Assembly (NCBI GenBank): GCA_963803295.1 | Contig: CAWDMC010000010.1 | Coordinates: forward strand, 1-64,000 | DNA from: CAWDMC01 sp963803295 | GTDB lineage: Bacteria; Acidobacteriota; Terriglobia; UBA7540 | DNA: 64,000 bases | Reading direction: 5' to 3' | Shown: positions 51,642 through 60,045 of the stretch, one piece after another | Layout: each line of letters begins with the position of its first letter | How positions within the stretch are numbered: position 1 is the stretch's first letter | Notes under the pieces: generated by a model | The model's database searches: none | Told to the model about the DNA's origin: nothing | Seen by the model: only the letters and a program-made list of their open reading frames with translations | Made by a program: the position numbers and the translations under genes

Positions 51642-54600
51642 GTGAAGTTTCGGCTATTTTCGGCTCTCGTTTTCTCGACCACGCTGGCGTGGTTGCTTAT
51701 TCCCACCCGATCGGCCACCCTGGCCGCGCCCGAGACCGCCGCCAAGCGGGTCGATTTCGACCGCGAGATCCGGCCTATTCTCTCGGACACCTGTTTCGCC
51801 TGTCACGGTCCGGATGAAAAACAGAACATGGCGAAGTTGCGCCTGGATCAGACCGAGACCCTGTTTTCCGATCGGGGCGGCTACAAAATTATCGTTGCCG
51901 GCGATTCCGCCCACAGCAAGCTGTATCAGAAGATCAGCTCGACGGACCCGGCTTTCCGCATGCCTCCCGCCTACGCCATCCATACGCTGACCCCGGCGCA
52001 GATCGCGCTGATCAAGCAGTGGATTGACGAAGGAGCCAAGTGGGAGACGCACTGGGCTTGGCGCGCCCCCAAGCGGCCGACGGTTCCCGAAGTGCAAGAG
52101 AAATCCTGGGTGCGGAATCCCATCGACAATTTCGTATTGGCCAGGTTGGAGCGCGAAGGCCTGAAGCCGTCGCCTGAAACCGACAAAGCCACGTTGTTAC
52201 GCCGCGTTTCATTTGACCTCACTGGCTTACCGCCCACGCCCGCCGAAATGGCCTCATTTCTGGCCGACAAATCTCCCGATGCCTATGAAAAGCGCGTGGA
52301 TCAGCTTCTGGCCTCGCCCCATTACGGGGAGCGGATGGCACAGGACTGGCTTGATCTGGCCCGCTACTCTGATACGCACGGCTACCACATCGACAGCCTG
52401 CGCCAGATGTGGCACTGGCGGGATTGGGTGATCAACGCCTTCAACCAGAACATGCCCTACGATCAGTTCACGGTGAAGCAGCTCGCCGGCGACCTCCTGC
52501 CCAACCCCACCGTCGAAGATAGGATTGCCACCGGCTTCAACCGCAATCACATGATCAACTATGAGGGCGGCGCGATCCCGAGGGAGTACCAAGTCGAGTA
52601 CGTGGTAGACCGCGTGAGCACCACCGGCATGGCATGGCTTGGCATCACCATTGGCTGCGCCCGCTGCCACGATCACAAGTACGATCCTATCAAGCAGAAG
52701 GATTTTTATCGTTTCTACGCTTTCTTCAACTCGGTTCCCGAACGCGGTCTTGACGGCATGAAGGGGAACGCCGACCCGGTGCTGAAACTGCCTTCGGCCG
52801 AACAGACCCGCCAGCTTGACGATCTCAAGGCGCAGATCGCCAAAATCTTGGCCGCCATGCCGGAGAAGGACATGGTGAGCACGGAAAACCAGTGGCGCGA
52901 GAAGCGCCGGTCCGCCATTCCGGCGCCACCCGATCAAGGCCTCCTGGCGCACTACGAATTCGAAGACAGTCTCGCCGATACCTCGGGGCATGGTTTTGAC
53001 GCAAAGTCGGTGCGTGGCGACGTCATCTATGAAGACGGATCGGTAGGCAAGGCCGCCCAGCTTAGCGGAGAGACTCAGGTGGATTTCGGCACCGCCGGAG
53101 ATTTCGATCGGGATAAGCCTTTCGCCTTGGCCGTGTGGGTGAATCCGGGCGGCTTAAGAGACATCGATCTGCTGCAGAAGCACGAGATCACGCCAAACTG
53201 GCGTGGATACGAGTTTTCTGTAAACGATCCGGTTTACACGGGGACGCTGACCCGCGAGACTCGCCTGTGGATACGTTTGGCAAACCGCTGGCCCGACGAT
53301 GCCATCGAAGTCCGCACCAAGGACCGTGTGCTGGCCACTTCGACCTTCGCGGGCACCACCAGCAATCACCTGGTAATTAACTACGATGGTTCCGGGAAAG
53401 CCTCTGGAATTAAGGTGTATGTCAACGGTAAGGCTGTCGAGATAGAAGCGGTACGTGATCGTCTCACGGGCAGCATCCGAACTTCATCCCCGCTTACTAT
53501 CGGCAATAAGGCTGACGGAAAGCCGTATAAAGGCCAGCTCGACGATCTGCGCCTTTACGATCGAACCCTTACAGCCCCAGAAGCCTGGAATCTGGCGATG
53601 GAGCTGCCGGCTCGTACTCTGCTGGCGGAACTGGCTGATAAACCAGCGAAGGAGATTGTAGCCCTTCAGCCCGAAAAGCCCGCTGAAGAGCCGGAAATTG
53701 GAGACACTGCGAAGGCCGAAAACAAGGAGATGAAGGAAGCGGATCTACTAAAGAGCCATCAGGCCCGGCTCAGCGAATACTTCCTCACCGTCGAAGCTCC
53801 CGAGCAGGATCGAAAGCTCTACGCCCAGCTCAATGACCTGCGCAAGGAAAAGGAGAAGCTCGAAACATCCATTCCGGACGCCATGGTCATGGCGGAACTG
53901 AAGAAGCCCCGCGACACCTTTATTCTCGGCCGGGGGCAATATGATAACCCCAAGGAGAAGGTAACACCCGGGGTGCCCTCGTTCTTGCCGCCCCTACCAT
54001 CGAATGCGCCTCCCAACCGTCTGACCCTGGCGAAATGGATCGTCGATTCCAAGAATCCGCTTACGGCACGCGTGACGGTCAACCGCTATTGGCAGACCTT
54101 CTTTGGTACGGGACTGGTCAAGACCGCCGAGGATTTCGGGTCGCAAGGTGAGCCGCCTAGCAATCCGGAGTTGCTGGATTGGCTGGCAACCGAGTTCATA
54201 GGTACGGGCTGGAACGTCAAGGCGATGGAGCGGCTGATCGCTACTTCCGCCACCTACCGCCAGACTTCCAAGGGACCTCACGAACTGATCGAGCGCGATC
54301 CCGAGAATCGCCTGCTGGCGCGCGGACCGCGTTTCCGTCTGCCGGCGGAGGAGGTCCACGATAACGCCTTATCGATTGCCGGTCTGTTGAACGCTAAGGT
54401 CGGCGGTCCAAGTGTTTATCCTTACCAGCCCAAGGGCCTGTGGGAAGAGATGGCAATTGGCGAAGGCTTCACCGGTCAACGCTACACGCCCGGCAGCGGC
54501 CCCGATCTCTACCGGCGCGGCATGTACACGGTGTGGAAGCGTACCGTGCCTCCGCCCTCGCTAACCACGTTCGACGCGCCCGATCGCGAGAAGTGCCTCG

Positions 54601-54968
54601 CGCGCCGCAGTGTTACCAATACTCCTCTGCAGGCACTGGTGCTGTTGAATGATCCGACTTATGTGGAAGCGTCTCGCGCCCTGGCGCAACGCATGATGAA
54701 GGAAGGAGGCAAGACACCCGATGCTCGGGTGAACTTCGCCTTCCGCCTGGCCACCGCGCGCACGCCCTCACCGCAGGAAAAGGCTGTACTGGTCCAGACC
54801 TACGATGAGCAACTTGCGGATTTTCACCGCCAGCAGGATGACGCCGCCAAGCTGCTCTCGGTGGGTGAGTCCAAGTACGATTCGCGTCTCGACAAGACCC
54901 AACTTGCCGCCTGGACTACCGTGGCGAGCATGATCCTGAATCTCGATGAGACGATTACGAAAGAGTAG
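51642..54968 (+). CDS. Planctomycete-type cytochrome c / DUF1549 / LamG / DUF1553 protein
   Basis: A 1108-residue exported protein. After a signal peptide (LFSALVFSTTLAWLLIPTRSA) comes a PSCyt1 cytochrome c domain with heme motif CFACH (residues 51-55). DUF1549 follows (PIDNFVLARLEREGLKPSPE to FYRFYAFFNSVPERG), then a LamG/concanavalin-like domain inserted in the middle (LLAHYEFEDSLADTSGHGFD to DDLRLYDRTLTAPE). A helical linker and DUF1553 (RLTLAKWIVDSKNPLTARVTVNRYWQTFFGTGL to TNTPLQALVLLNDPTYVEASR) complete it. Such proteins are abundant in Planctomycetota, Verrucomicrobiota and Solibacter-like bacteria, always beside a DUF1501 gene, and are thought to act in carbohydrate oxidation. The exact reaction is not established. 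GTG at 51642 is chosen for GGAGGGAAGG and the signal peptide. Confidence 0.92.
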   Translation: MKFRLFSALVFSTTLAWLLIPTRSATLAAPETAAKRVDFDREIRPILSDTCFACHGPDEKQNMAKLRLDQTETLFSDRGGYKIIVAGDSAHSKLYQKISSTDPAFRMPPAYAIHTLTPAQIALIKQWIDEGAKWETHWAWRAPKRPTVPEVQEKSWVRNPIDNFVLARLEREGLKPSPETDKATLLRRVSFDLTGLPPTPAEMASFLADKSPDAYEKRVDQLLASPHYGERMAQDWLDLARYSDTHGYHIDSLRQMWHWRDWVINAFNQNMPYDQFTVKQLAGDLLPNPTVEDRIATGFNRNHMINYEGGAIPREYQVEYVVDRVSTTGMAWLGITIGCARCHDHKYDPIKQKDFYRFYAFFNSVPERGLDGMKGNADPVLKLPSAEQTRQLDDLKAQIAKILAAMPEKDMVSTENQWREKRRSAIPAPPDQGLLAHYEFEDSLADTSGHGFDAKSVRGDVIYEDGSVGKAAQLSGETQVDFGTAGDFDRDKPFALAVWVNPGGLRDIDLLQKHEITPNWRGYEFSVNDPVYTGTLTRETRLWIRLANRWPDDAIEVRTKDRVLATSTFAGTTSNHLVINYDGSGKASGIKVYVNGKAVEIEAVRDRLTGSIRTSSPLTIGNKADGKPYKGQLDDLRLYDRTLTAPEAWNLAMELPARTLLAELADKPAKEIVALQPEKPAEEPEIGDTAKAENKEMKEADLLKSHQARLSEYFLTVEAPEQDRKLYAQLNDLRKEKEKLETSIPDAMVMAELKKPRDTFILGRGQYDNPKEKVTPGVPSFLPPLPSNAPPNRLTLAKWIVDSKNPLTARVTVNRYWQTFFGTGLVKTAEDFGSQGEPPSNPELLDWLATEFIGTGWNVKAMERLIATSATYRQTSKGPHELIERDPENRLLARGPRFRLPAEEVHDNALSIAGLLNAKVGGPSVYPYQPKGLWEEMAIGEGFTGQRYTPGSGPDLYRRGMYTVWKRTVPPPSLTTFDAPDREKCLARRSVTNTPLQALVLLNDPTYVEASRALAQRMMKEGGKTPDARVNFAFRLATARTPSPQEKAVLVQTYDEQLADFHRQQDDAAKLLSVGESKYDSRLDKTQLAAWTTVASMILNLDETITKE

Positions 54969-55124
54969 CGCCGGCATCTTGCCGGCATCAGCGGTAGACA
55001 TCACGGTTGGTTGTCCTCCAGGCGCGGACTTCGCTCCGCCGGAGGAGCCCCCGGTTGATTCAAACTGCGAATTAACCGTGGCTCCCGCTTAGATAGAATG
55101 TTAAGCAAATTCGAGAGGTGACCC

Positions 55125-56591
55125 ATGATGCCCGATCCCCTTCATCTCGCCATGACTCGCCGTCAATTCTTCCGCCGCAGCACGGCGGGAGTCGCCATCG
55201 GTGTACCCGCCCTGGCAGGACTTCTGGAGCGTGATGGCTTGGCAGCCGAGCCCGCTCGTGACCCCAAGACCGGAGGGCTGGTGGGCTTTCCCGATCTCGC
55301 TCCCAAAGCCAAGCGAGTGATCTTCCTGCACCAGTCGGGCGCTCCGTCCCAGATCGAGCTCTTCGACTATAAACCCAAGCTGAAGGAGTTCCACAAAAAG
55401 GAACTTCCGGATTCCATACGCAACGGTCAGCGCATTACCGGGATGACGTCGGGCCAATCCTCCTTTCCGGTGGCGGCGCCTATTTACAAATTCCAGCAAG
55501 CGGGCAAGAACGGCACTTGGATTAGCGAACTGCTGCCGCACACGGCGAAGATTGTCGACGACATCACCATCGTCAAGAGCGTTTACACCGACGCGATTAA
55601 CCACGACCCGGCCATCACTTTCATCCAAACGGGATTCCAGCAACCCGGACGCCCCAGCATGGGCGCATGGGTAAGCTACGGGCTGGGGAGTGACAATCAG
55701 AATCTGCCCGCCTTCGTGGTACTGATCTCGCAGGCCAACGCCTTGAACCCGGATCAGCCACTATTTTCGCGCCTCTGGGGCAATGGGTTTCTACCCTCAA
55801 AGTACCAGGGAGTTAAGTTCCGCTCGAGCGGCGACCCGGTGCTCTATCTCTCGAACCCCCCAGGCATCGAGCCAACCACGCGCCGCCGGATGCTGGATGG
55901 AATCGCCAAGCTCAATCACATGTTGGCGGCGGACTATGGCGATCCCGAAATCGAAACGCGTGTGGCCCAATACGAAATGGCGTATCGCATGCAAACCTCG
56001 GTTCCGGAGTTGACGGATCTTTCCAAGGAGCCGGAATCCACCTTTGCCCTCTACGGCGAGGATGCGCGCAAGCCCGGGACCTACTCCGCGAATTGCCTGC
56101 TGGCGCGACGACTCGCCGAGCGGGGGGTGCGCTTTATTCAGCTCTACCACCGCGGCTGGGATCAGCACAACGACCTGCCGCGAGACATTGCGCTGCAAGC
56201 CAAGGGTACCGATCAAGCCTCGGCGGGCTTGGTTCAGGATCTGAAGCAGCGGGGCATGTTAGACGACACCTTGGTGGTCTGGGGCGGTGAGTTCGGCCGC
56301 ACCGTATACAGCCAGGGAACGCTCACCGCTACCAACTACGGGCGCGACCATCATCCGCGCTGCTTTACCATGTGGATGGCGGGCGGCGGCATCAAACCCG
56401 GACAAAGCATCGGGACGACTGACGATTACTGCTACAACATCCTGGAGGACCCGGTACACATCCACGACATTCAAGCGACAGTCCTGAACTGCCTGGGCAT
56501 TGAACATACGAAGCTTACTTATAAGTTCCAGGGCCGCTATTTCCGATTGACCGACGTGGCTGGCAACGTGGTTACGAAAGCACTGGCATAA
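55125..56591 (+). CDS. DUF1501 domain protein with Tat signal
   Basis: A 488-residue exported protein. The N-terminus MTRRQFFRRSTAGVAIGVPALAGL is a twin-arginine signal, so it is folded, possibly with a metal, before export. The body is DUF1501, a relative of the alkaline phosphatase/sulfatase fold: RVIFLHQSGAPSQIELFDYKP, VKSVYTDAINHDPAITFIQTG, LYHRGWDQHNDLPRDIA, VVWGGEFGRTVYSQG and GRDHHPRCFTMWMAGGG, the last with metal-ligand-like histidines. It pairs with the DUF1553 cytochrome protein 156 bases upstream; the two families almost always sit together and probably act on one polymer-derived substrate in the periplasm. GAGAGGTGACCC precedes the double ATG. Confidence 0.93.
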   Translation: MMPDPLHLAMTRRQFFRRSTAGVAIGVPALAGLLERDGLAAEPARDPKTGGLVGFPDLAPKAKRVIFLHQSGAPSQIELFDYKPKLKEFHKKELPDSIRNGQRITGMTSGQSSFPVAAPIYKFQQAGKNGTWISELLPHTAKIVDDITIVKSVYTDAINHDPAITFIQTGFQQPGRPSMGAWVSYGLGSDNQNLPAFVVLISQANALNPDQPLFSRLWGNGFLPSKYQGVKFRSSGDPVLYLSNPPGIEPTTRRRMLDGIAKLNHMLAADYGDPEIETRVAQYEMAYRMQTSVPELTDLSKEPESTFALYGEDARKPGTYSANCLLARRLAERGVRFIQLYHRGWDQHNDLPRDIALQAKGTDQASAGLVQDLKQRGMLDDTLVVWGGEFGRTVYSQGTLTATNYGRDHHPRCFTMWMAGGGIKPGQSIGTTDDYCYNILEDPVHIHDIQATVLNCLGIEHTKLTYKFQGRYFRLTDVAGNVVTKALA

Positions 56592-56609
56592 GCAACGGTT
56601 TTGGACTGA

Positions 56610-56830
56610 ACGTCCAATAGCTGTTGACGCAAGGGTGCAAGGCAGGGTCGAAGCCACGTTGGTGGCGCAATCATTTAGCCCACGGCGCAAGCCGTGCGCT
56701 TAATCGAGAGCAGCACGTGAGCCACGGTAGTGGCGACATCAGGATGCCCGCCTGGCTCCCGTGATGATGTCGTCCCTAAGCTTGAAATACATTTTCACTT
56801 TCCTGTTTTTCCCGCGGCTCGCGCCGTGGG
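56610..56830. repeat. REP-like repeat region, family E
   Basis: The stretch has short inverted motifs: GCCACGTTGGTGGCG (56653-56667), CCCACGGCGCAAGCCGTG (56679-56696), GAGCCACGGTAGTGGCGAC (56719-56737), and GATGTCGTCCCTAAGC further on, ending with GCTCGCGCCGTGGGCC. Such chains of GCCACG..GTGGCG units recall intergenic elements of other Acidobacteriota, from memory. The full gap 56592-57159 contains no supported gene; TATACT at 57083 could be a -10 box for the TPR gene. Confidence 0.5.
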
Positions 56831-57159
56831 CCAAATGGTAACGCCCGCCAAGCAAGCTCTTGAGTACGATACACGGTTATCTTTGTGCCATGTTTCGGAA
56901 CGTTCGCCCTATTCGGCACTTACTTGCCAGCTCGTATTCCAAGTTCTATTCAAGCACTGCTTCCTGGTGAGGCACGCGCCCAGGTAACCTGAACGGCCGC
57001 GTAGGCACCGCACCCTGCCCTGGGAGGTCCTTCCCTTAGTTAGGGGAAGCCCGTCCCGCCGTCGCCGCTCCCGTTTTTTCTTTATACTCCTGGCCAATTG
57101 GGCACGCACAGATTGGGAGGCATGGTGCCACCGATGAAGTAAAGCTGTATCATGGCACC

Positions 57160-58230
57160 ATGGGATCAGCACGAGGGTTGCACAGACCCTACATAGTGAG
57201 TTTTATCACTTTGATTTGGTGTTTTGTCGGTACGTCCTCTTTGAGCGTCGCGGCGATCGACACTCACACTAAAGCCATAACCAATCCGGTTGGAGCGGAC
57301 CTCCAACTGGGCCTCGAATATTACCGGCAAGACGATTTCGCTAAGGCGGTCCCTTACCTTGAGCAAGCAGTCGGGGCGGAGCCGGCTACGGCTTCAAGCG
57401 GGATCGAGGCGCGTTTCCTTCTGGGCATGTCGCGATTCATGATGGACGACTACACTGCAGCGGCGCAGGCGCTCGAACCCATCTTCCAGGTGGAGCGAGA
57501 CAATCTCGATTATCTTGGCGTGCTGGGGATCTGCTATGGCAGACTCCGGCGATCCGACGATTCCGCACGCGTGTTTGCGCGTCTGGCCAAGTTGGGAGCG
57601 AACACTCCCCAATCTCATCTGCTTCTGGGCAAGGCCTATCTTGATCTGTTCGAGGATAGCAAGTCAAAGATGGAACTTGAACAAGCGGTGGCGGGCAACC
57701 CCAAGCTTCCTTTTGCTCATTACAACCTGGGAGTGGCGAACCTCCGGCTGGGGTTGGTAGATAAGGCAGCCAGCGAGTTCGATCAGGAAATAGCTTTAAG
57801 CCCTCGTCTACCCTGGGCCTACGAAAGCCGGGGAAGCGTTTTTCTGGATCGAGGTGACTTTGATAGCGCCGCCGGGATGTTCTCGAAAGCGCTCGCACTT
57901 AATCCCAAGCTCACGAAGTCGCTCAGCGGATTAGGGAGGGTCTACCTTCACCAGGGCAAAACTGACGCGGCGATTGGCTGCTTCGAAAGGGCTCTTGAGC
58001 TGGGACCACGTGATGCCAACCTGCATTATCAGCTCGGCCGGGCATATCTGAAGGCCGGAAAACAAGACAAGGCCCAGGTTGAAATGGCTGCGGCGGGAAG
58101 ACTCCAGGACGAAATGCGGGCGATGCAAGCCGTCGACATGGAGATGAGCGGAGCCAGCGGAATGAGTGGACCGCCTCGCGGAAAAGGGCGACTGCCCGCG
58201 CCCGCAGCGGATACCGCTATCCAGCGCTGA
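57160..58230 (+). CDS. Secreted TPR-repeat protein
   Basis: A 356-residue protein with a hydrophobic N-terminal segment (YIVSFITLIWCFVGTSSLSVAAI) fitting a signal peptide. Seven or so tetratricopeptide repeats follow: LQLGLEYYRQDDFAKAVPYLEQAV, ARFLLGMSRFMMDDYTAAAQALEPIF, AHYNLGVANLRLGLVDKAASEFDQEI, and LHYQLGRAYLKAGKQDKAQVEMAAA. The last ~50 residues are low-complexity (SGASGMSGPPRGKGRLPAPA). It follows the DUF1553/DUF1501 pair on the same strand after a long repeat-filled gap, so co-transcription is doubtful. Its role is probably scaffolding in the envelope. It faces the htpX gene tail to tail, 11 bases apart. Confidence 0.85.
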   Translation: MGSARGLHRPYIVSFITLIWCFVGTSSLSVAAIDTHTKAITNPVGADLQLGLEYYRQDDFAKAVPYLEQAVGAEPATASSGIEARFLLGMSRFMMDDYTAAAQALEPIFQVERDNLDYLGVLGICYGRLRRSDDSARVFARLAKLGANTPQSHLLLGKAYLDLFEDSKSKMELEQAVAGNPKLPFAHYNLGVANLRLGLVDKAASEFDQEIALSPRLPWAYESRGSVFLDRGDFDSAAGMFSKALALNPKLTKSLSGLGRVYLHQGKTDAAIGCFERALELGPRDANLHYQLGRAYLKAGKQDKAQVEMAAAGRLQDEMRAMQAVDMEMSGASGMSGPPRGKGRLPAPAADTAIQR

Positions 58231-58241
58231 CCTTATCGGGG

Positions 58242-59096
58242 TTATACGAAATCCCGGCCGATTAGCCGTTCGATGCGCTTGCGGATCGGCGGGTGCGTGG
58301 AAAACAGGCCGGAGAACACCTCGCCTGCAGTAAGGGGCTGCGCGCAATAAAGATGCGCCATCGAAGGTGCGACCTGAAGGGGAATACGCTTCGAGTACTG
58401 GTCGATCTTGTCGAGTGCACGCGCCAGACCCCTGGGATTACCGGTAATCTCGGCGCCCGTGTGATCCGCCTCGTATTCACGCGACCGCGAGATCGCCAGT
58501 TGAATCAGCATTGCCGCGATAGGCGCCAGGATCAGCATGGCCAGACCCGAAAACACACCGCCGCGGCGATCCCGGTCTCCGCCCCCGCCAAATCCGAACA
58601 TTTCGGCGTACCAAAGCATTCGCGACAGCATGGTGATAGCGCCGGCCAGAGTCGCGACGACAGCGCTGATCAGGATGTCACGATTGCGCACGTGGCCGAG
58701 TTCGTGGGCAAGGACGCCTTCAATCTCCTCGTCATCGCAGATTTCCAGGATGCCGCGGGTGACCGCGACCGACGCGTGGTTAGGGTTGCGCCCTGTAGCG
58801 AAGGCATTGGGCGAGTCCGTTGGAATCATGTAGATCTTCGGCACGGGAACGTTAGCCTTGGCCGCGAGACGCTCGACAATCTGATAGATGCGAGGACCTT
58901 CGTCCCGCGAGATCGGCTGTGCTCCGCTGGTCGCCAAAGCAATTTTGTCGGAGAAAAAGTAGGAGCCTAGATTCAGGACGGCGGCCAAGATCAAGGCCAG
59001 CATCATGCCGTTCTGGCCACCGAGGGCGTCGCCGGCGACGAGAAAGAGCCCTGTGAGTGCCGCCAGAAGCACAGCAGTTTTCATATTGTTGAACAT
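58242..59096 (-). CDS. htpX: HtpX-type membrane zinc metalloprotease (M48)
   Basis: A 284-residue M48 protease of standard HtpX length. Two N-terminal membrane helices (MKTAVLLAALTGLFLVAGDA and MMLALILAAVLNLGSYFF) precede the zinc motif HELGHVRNRD. Two more helices follow (ISAVVATLAGAITMLSRM and GLAMLILAPIAAMLIQLAI), then the third zinc ligand region SREYEADHTGAEITG. HtpX cleaves misfolded or damaged inner-membrane proteins. The start MFNNMKTAV matches known HtpX N-termini. An 8-bp perfect inverted repeat, TTCGGCAG (59114-59121) with CTGCCGAA (59134-59141), lies 18 bases upstream of the start codon and may fold in the leader RNA. Confidence 0.96.
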   Translation of the reverse strand: MFNNMKTAVLLAALTGLFLVAGDALGGQNGMMLALILAAVLNLGSYFFSDKIALATSGAQPISRDEGPRIYQIVERLAAKANVPVPKIYMIPTDSPNAFATGRNPNHASVAVTRGILEICDDEEIEGVLAHELGHVRNRDILISAVVATLAGAITMLSRMLWYAEMFGFGGGGDRDRRGGVFSGLAMLILAPIAAMLIQLAISRSREYEADHTGAEITGNPRGLARALDKIDQYSKRIPLQVAPSMAHLYCAQPLTAGEVFSGLFSTHPPIRKRIERLIGRDFV

Positions 59097-59216
59097 GATT
59101 GTGTGTTGGCATTTTCGGCAGCATGAGTGAATTCTGCCGAAGCGCGGATAAACCTCCTTATTCGCCCGGGAGAACCCCCGGACCCTCGATTAGATGCACC
59201 AGGGACCCCCGGCGCC

Positions 59217-59675
59217 TCAGCCTGACTGTGACCTCAATTCAAGCCACTTAGTCGACAGGTCCTTCAGTAGTAAAACTTTAACGAGCTTGCCCTGCGCCGC
59301 TTCCCAAAGGCGGGCGTCCGCAGTAACCAGAATGGAGTGAGCCTGGTGAGCGAGCGCCAGATAGAGACCGTCATAGACCGATTGCTGATTGCGAAGTGCG
59401 AATTCGAGAGCTGCAGGTACCAAATCTTCAAGGGGAGCGAGTGGAATGCCGAGGCGCGCAAATTCAGCGTAAAGGCGGGCGGCCTCATGGACCGGGAGCA
59501 CATTGCGACGCACCCGTTTCCAAAGTATGCTGGCGATTTCCGCCGGCAAGATGTCGGGCGCGAGAAAGGTGATTCGCCCGTCCAGCCATCCCCCTAGAAG
59601 CGCCCGTGCTTTGTCGGTATCCGTCTCTGGGATCAGGGCTTTGGCGATGACGCCGGCGTCGGCTATGAGCTTCAT
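59217..59675 (-). CDS. PIN-domain toxin (VapC family)
   Basis: A 152-residue PIN-domain ribonuclease. The acidic active-site residues appear as Asp6 in MKLIADAGVIAKALI, Glu in FLAPDILPAEIASILWKRV, Asp in QQSVYDGLYLALAHQ, and Asp in LVTADARLWEAAQG. VapC toxins cut RNA, often tRNA, when released from the antitoxin. The first residues (ADAGV rather than DTSV) are a small departure from the VapC consensus but keep the Asp. Its ATG overlaps the antitoxin stop codon (ATGA), the usual coupled arrangement of these pairs. The toxin looks intact. Confidence 0.9.
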   Translation of the reverse strand: MKLIADAGVIAKALIPETDTDKARALLGGWLDGRITFLAPDILPAEIASILWKRVRRNVLPVHEAARLYAEFARLGIPLAPLEDLVPAALEFALRNQQSVYDGLYLALAHQAHSILVTADARLWEAAQGKLVKVLLLKDLSTKWLELRSQSG

Positions 59676-59926
59676 CGCGTATCTCGATCCTCCCGGATCA
59701 AGTCCACGCTATCGGGCTGGTTTGGATATTTCTTGGCGATTTCAGCGCGCAACTTGTCAATCCTCTGCATGGCTTTCCCAGCTTCGGTGCGCCGTCGGGC
59801 CATTTCCGCACTGTCCGCAAGAATAGTCAGAATCTCGGCATTGAGGCTTCGGCCGTGCCGCTTGGCGTCTTCTTGAAGGACAGCATACACCTCATCGGGG
59901 ATGTTCCGGACTGTCAGGCTCGGCAT
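59672..59926 (-). CDS. Antitoxin with ribbon-helix-helix N-terminus (FitA/VapB-like)
   Basis: An 84-residue antitoxin. MPSLTVRNIPDEVYAVLQEDAKRHGRSLNAEILTIL is the FitA/StbC-type ribbon-helix-helix fold (beta strand TVRNIP, then two helices with GRSLNAEI) that dimerises and binds DNA. The C-terminal half (GKAMQRIDKLRAEIAKKYPNQPDSVDLIREDRD) is the flexible, acidic toxin-binding part. It is first in the operon and overlaps the toxin by four bases. GGGAG lies before the ATG. It likely represses its own promoter through the palindrome at 59949-59975. Confidence 0.92.
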   Translation of the reverse strand: MPSLTVRNIPDEVYAVLQEDAKRHGRSLNAEILTILADSAEMARRRTEAGKAMQRIDKLRAEIAKKYPNQPDSVDLIREDRDTR

Positions 59927-59948
59927 AACAAACTCCCGTTATATATCG

Positions 59949-59986
59949 GAATCATACCACCCGGTGATATCATTCTGCAACCACCC
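59949..59986 (-). promoter_or_regulatory. Toxin-antitoxin promoter with palindromic operator
   Basis: A 27-bp palindrome at 59949-59975 has arms GAATCATACCACC and GGTGATATCATTC, which match in all but two paired positions, plus a centre base. Read on the minus strand, a TTGCAG-like -35 box lies just upstream, and TATGAT about 18 bases on falls inside the palindrome. It ends 22 bases before the antitoxin ATG. This is the standard layout for autorepression by a ribbon-helix-helix antitoxin. Confidence 0.7.
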
Positions 59987-60045
59987 TGGCGGAATTATCC
60001 CACTTTCTTGGATTCTTCAACTGGCCCGGAGATGCGCCAGCGCTG

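Noticed and set aside
52254..52991. Minus-strand frame of 245 codons opposite the DUF1549 region
   Set aside because: Shadow of a conserved domain; no start signal, no family likeness.
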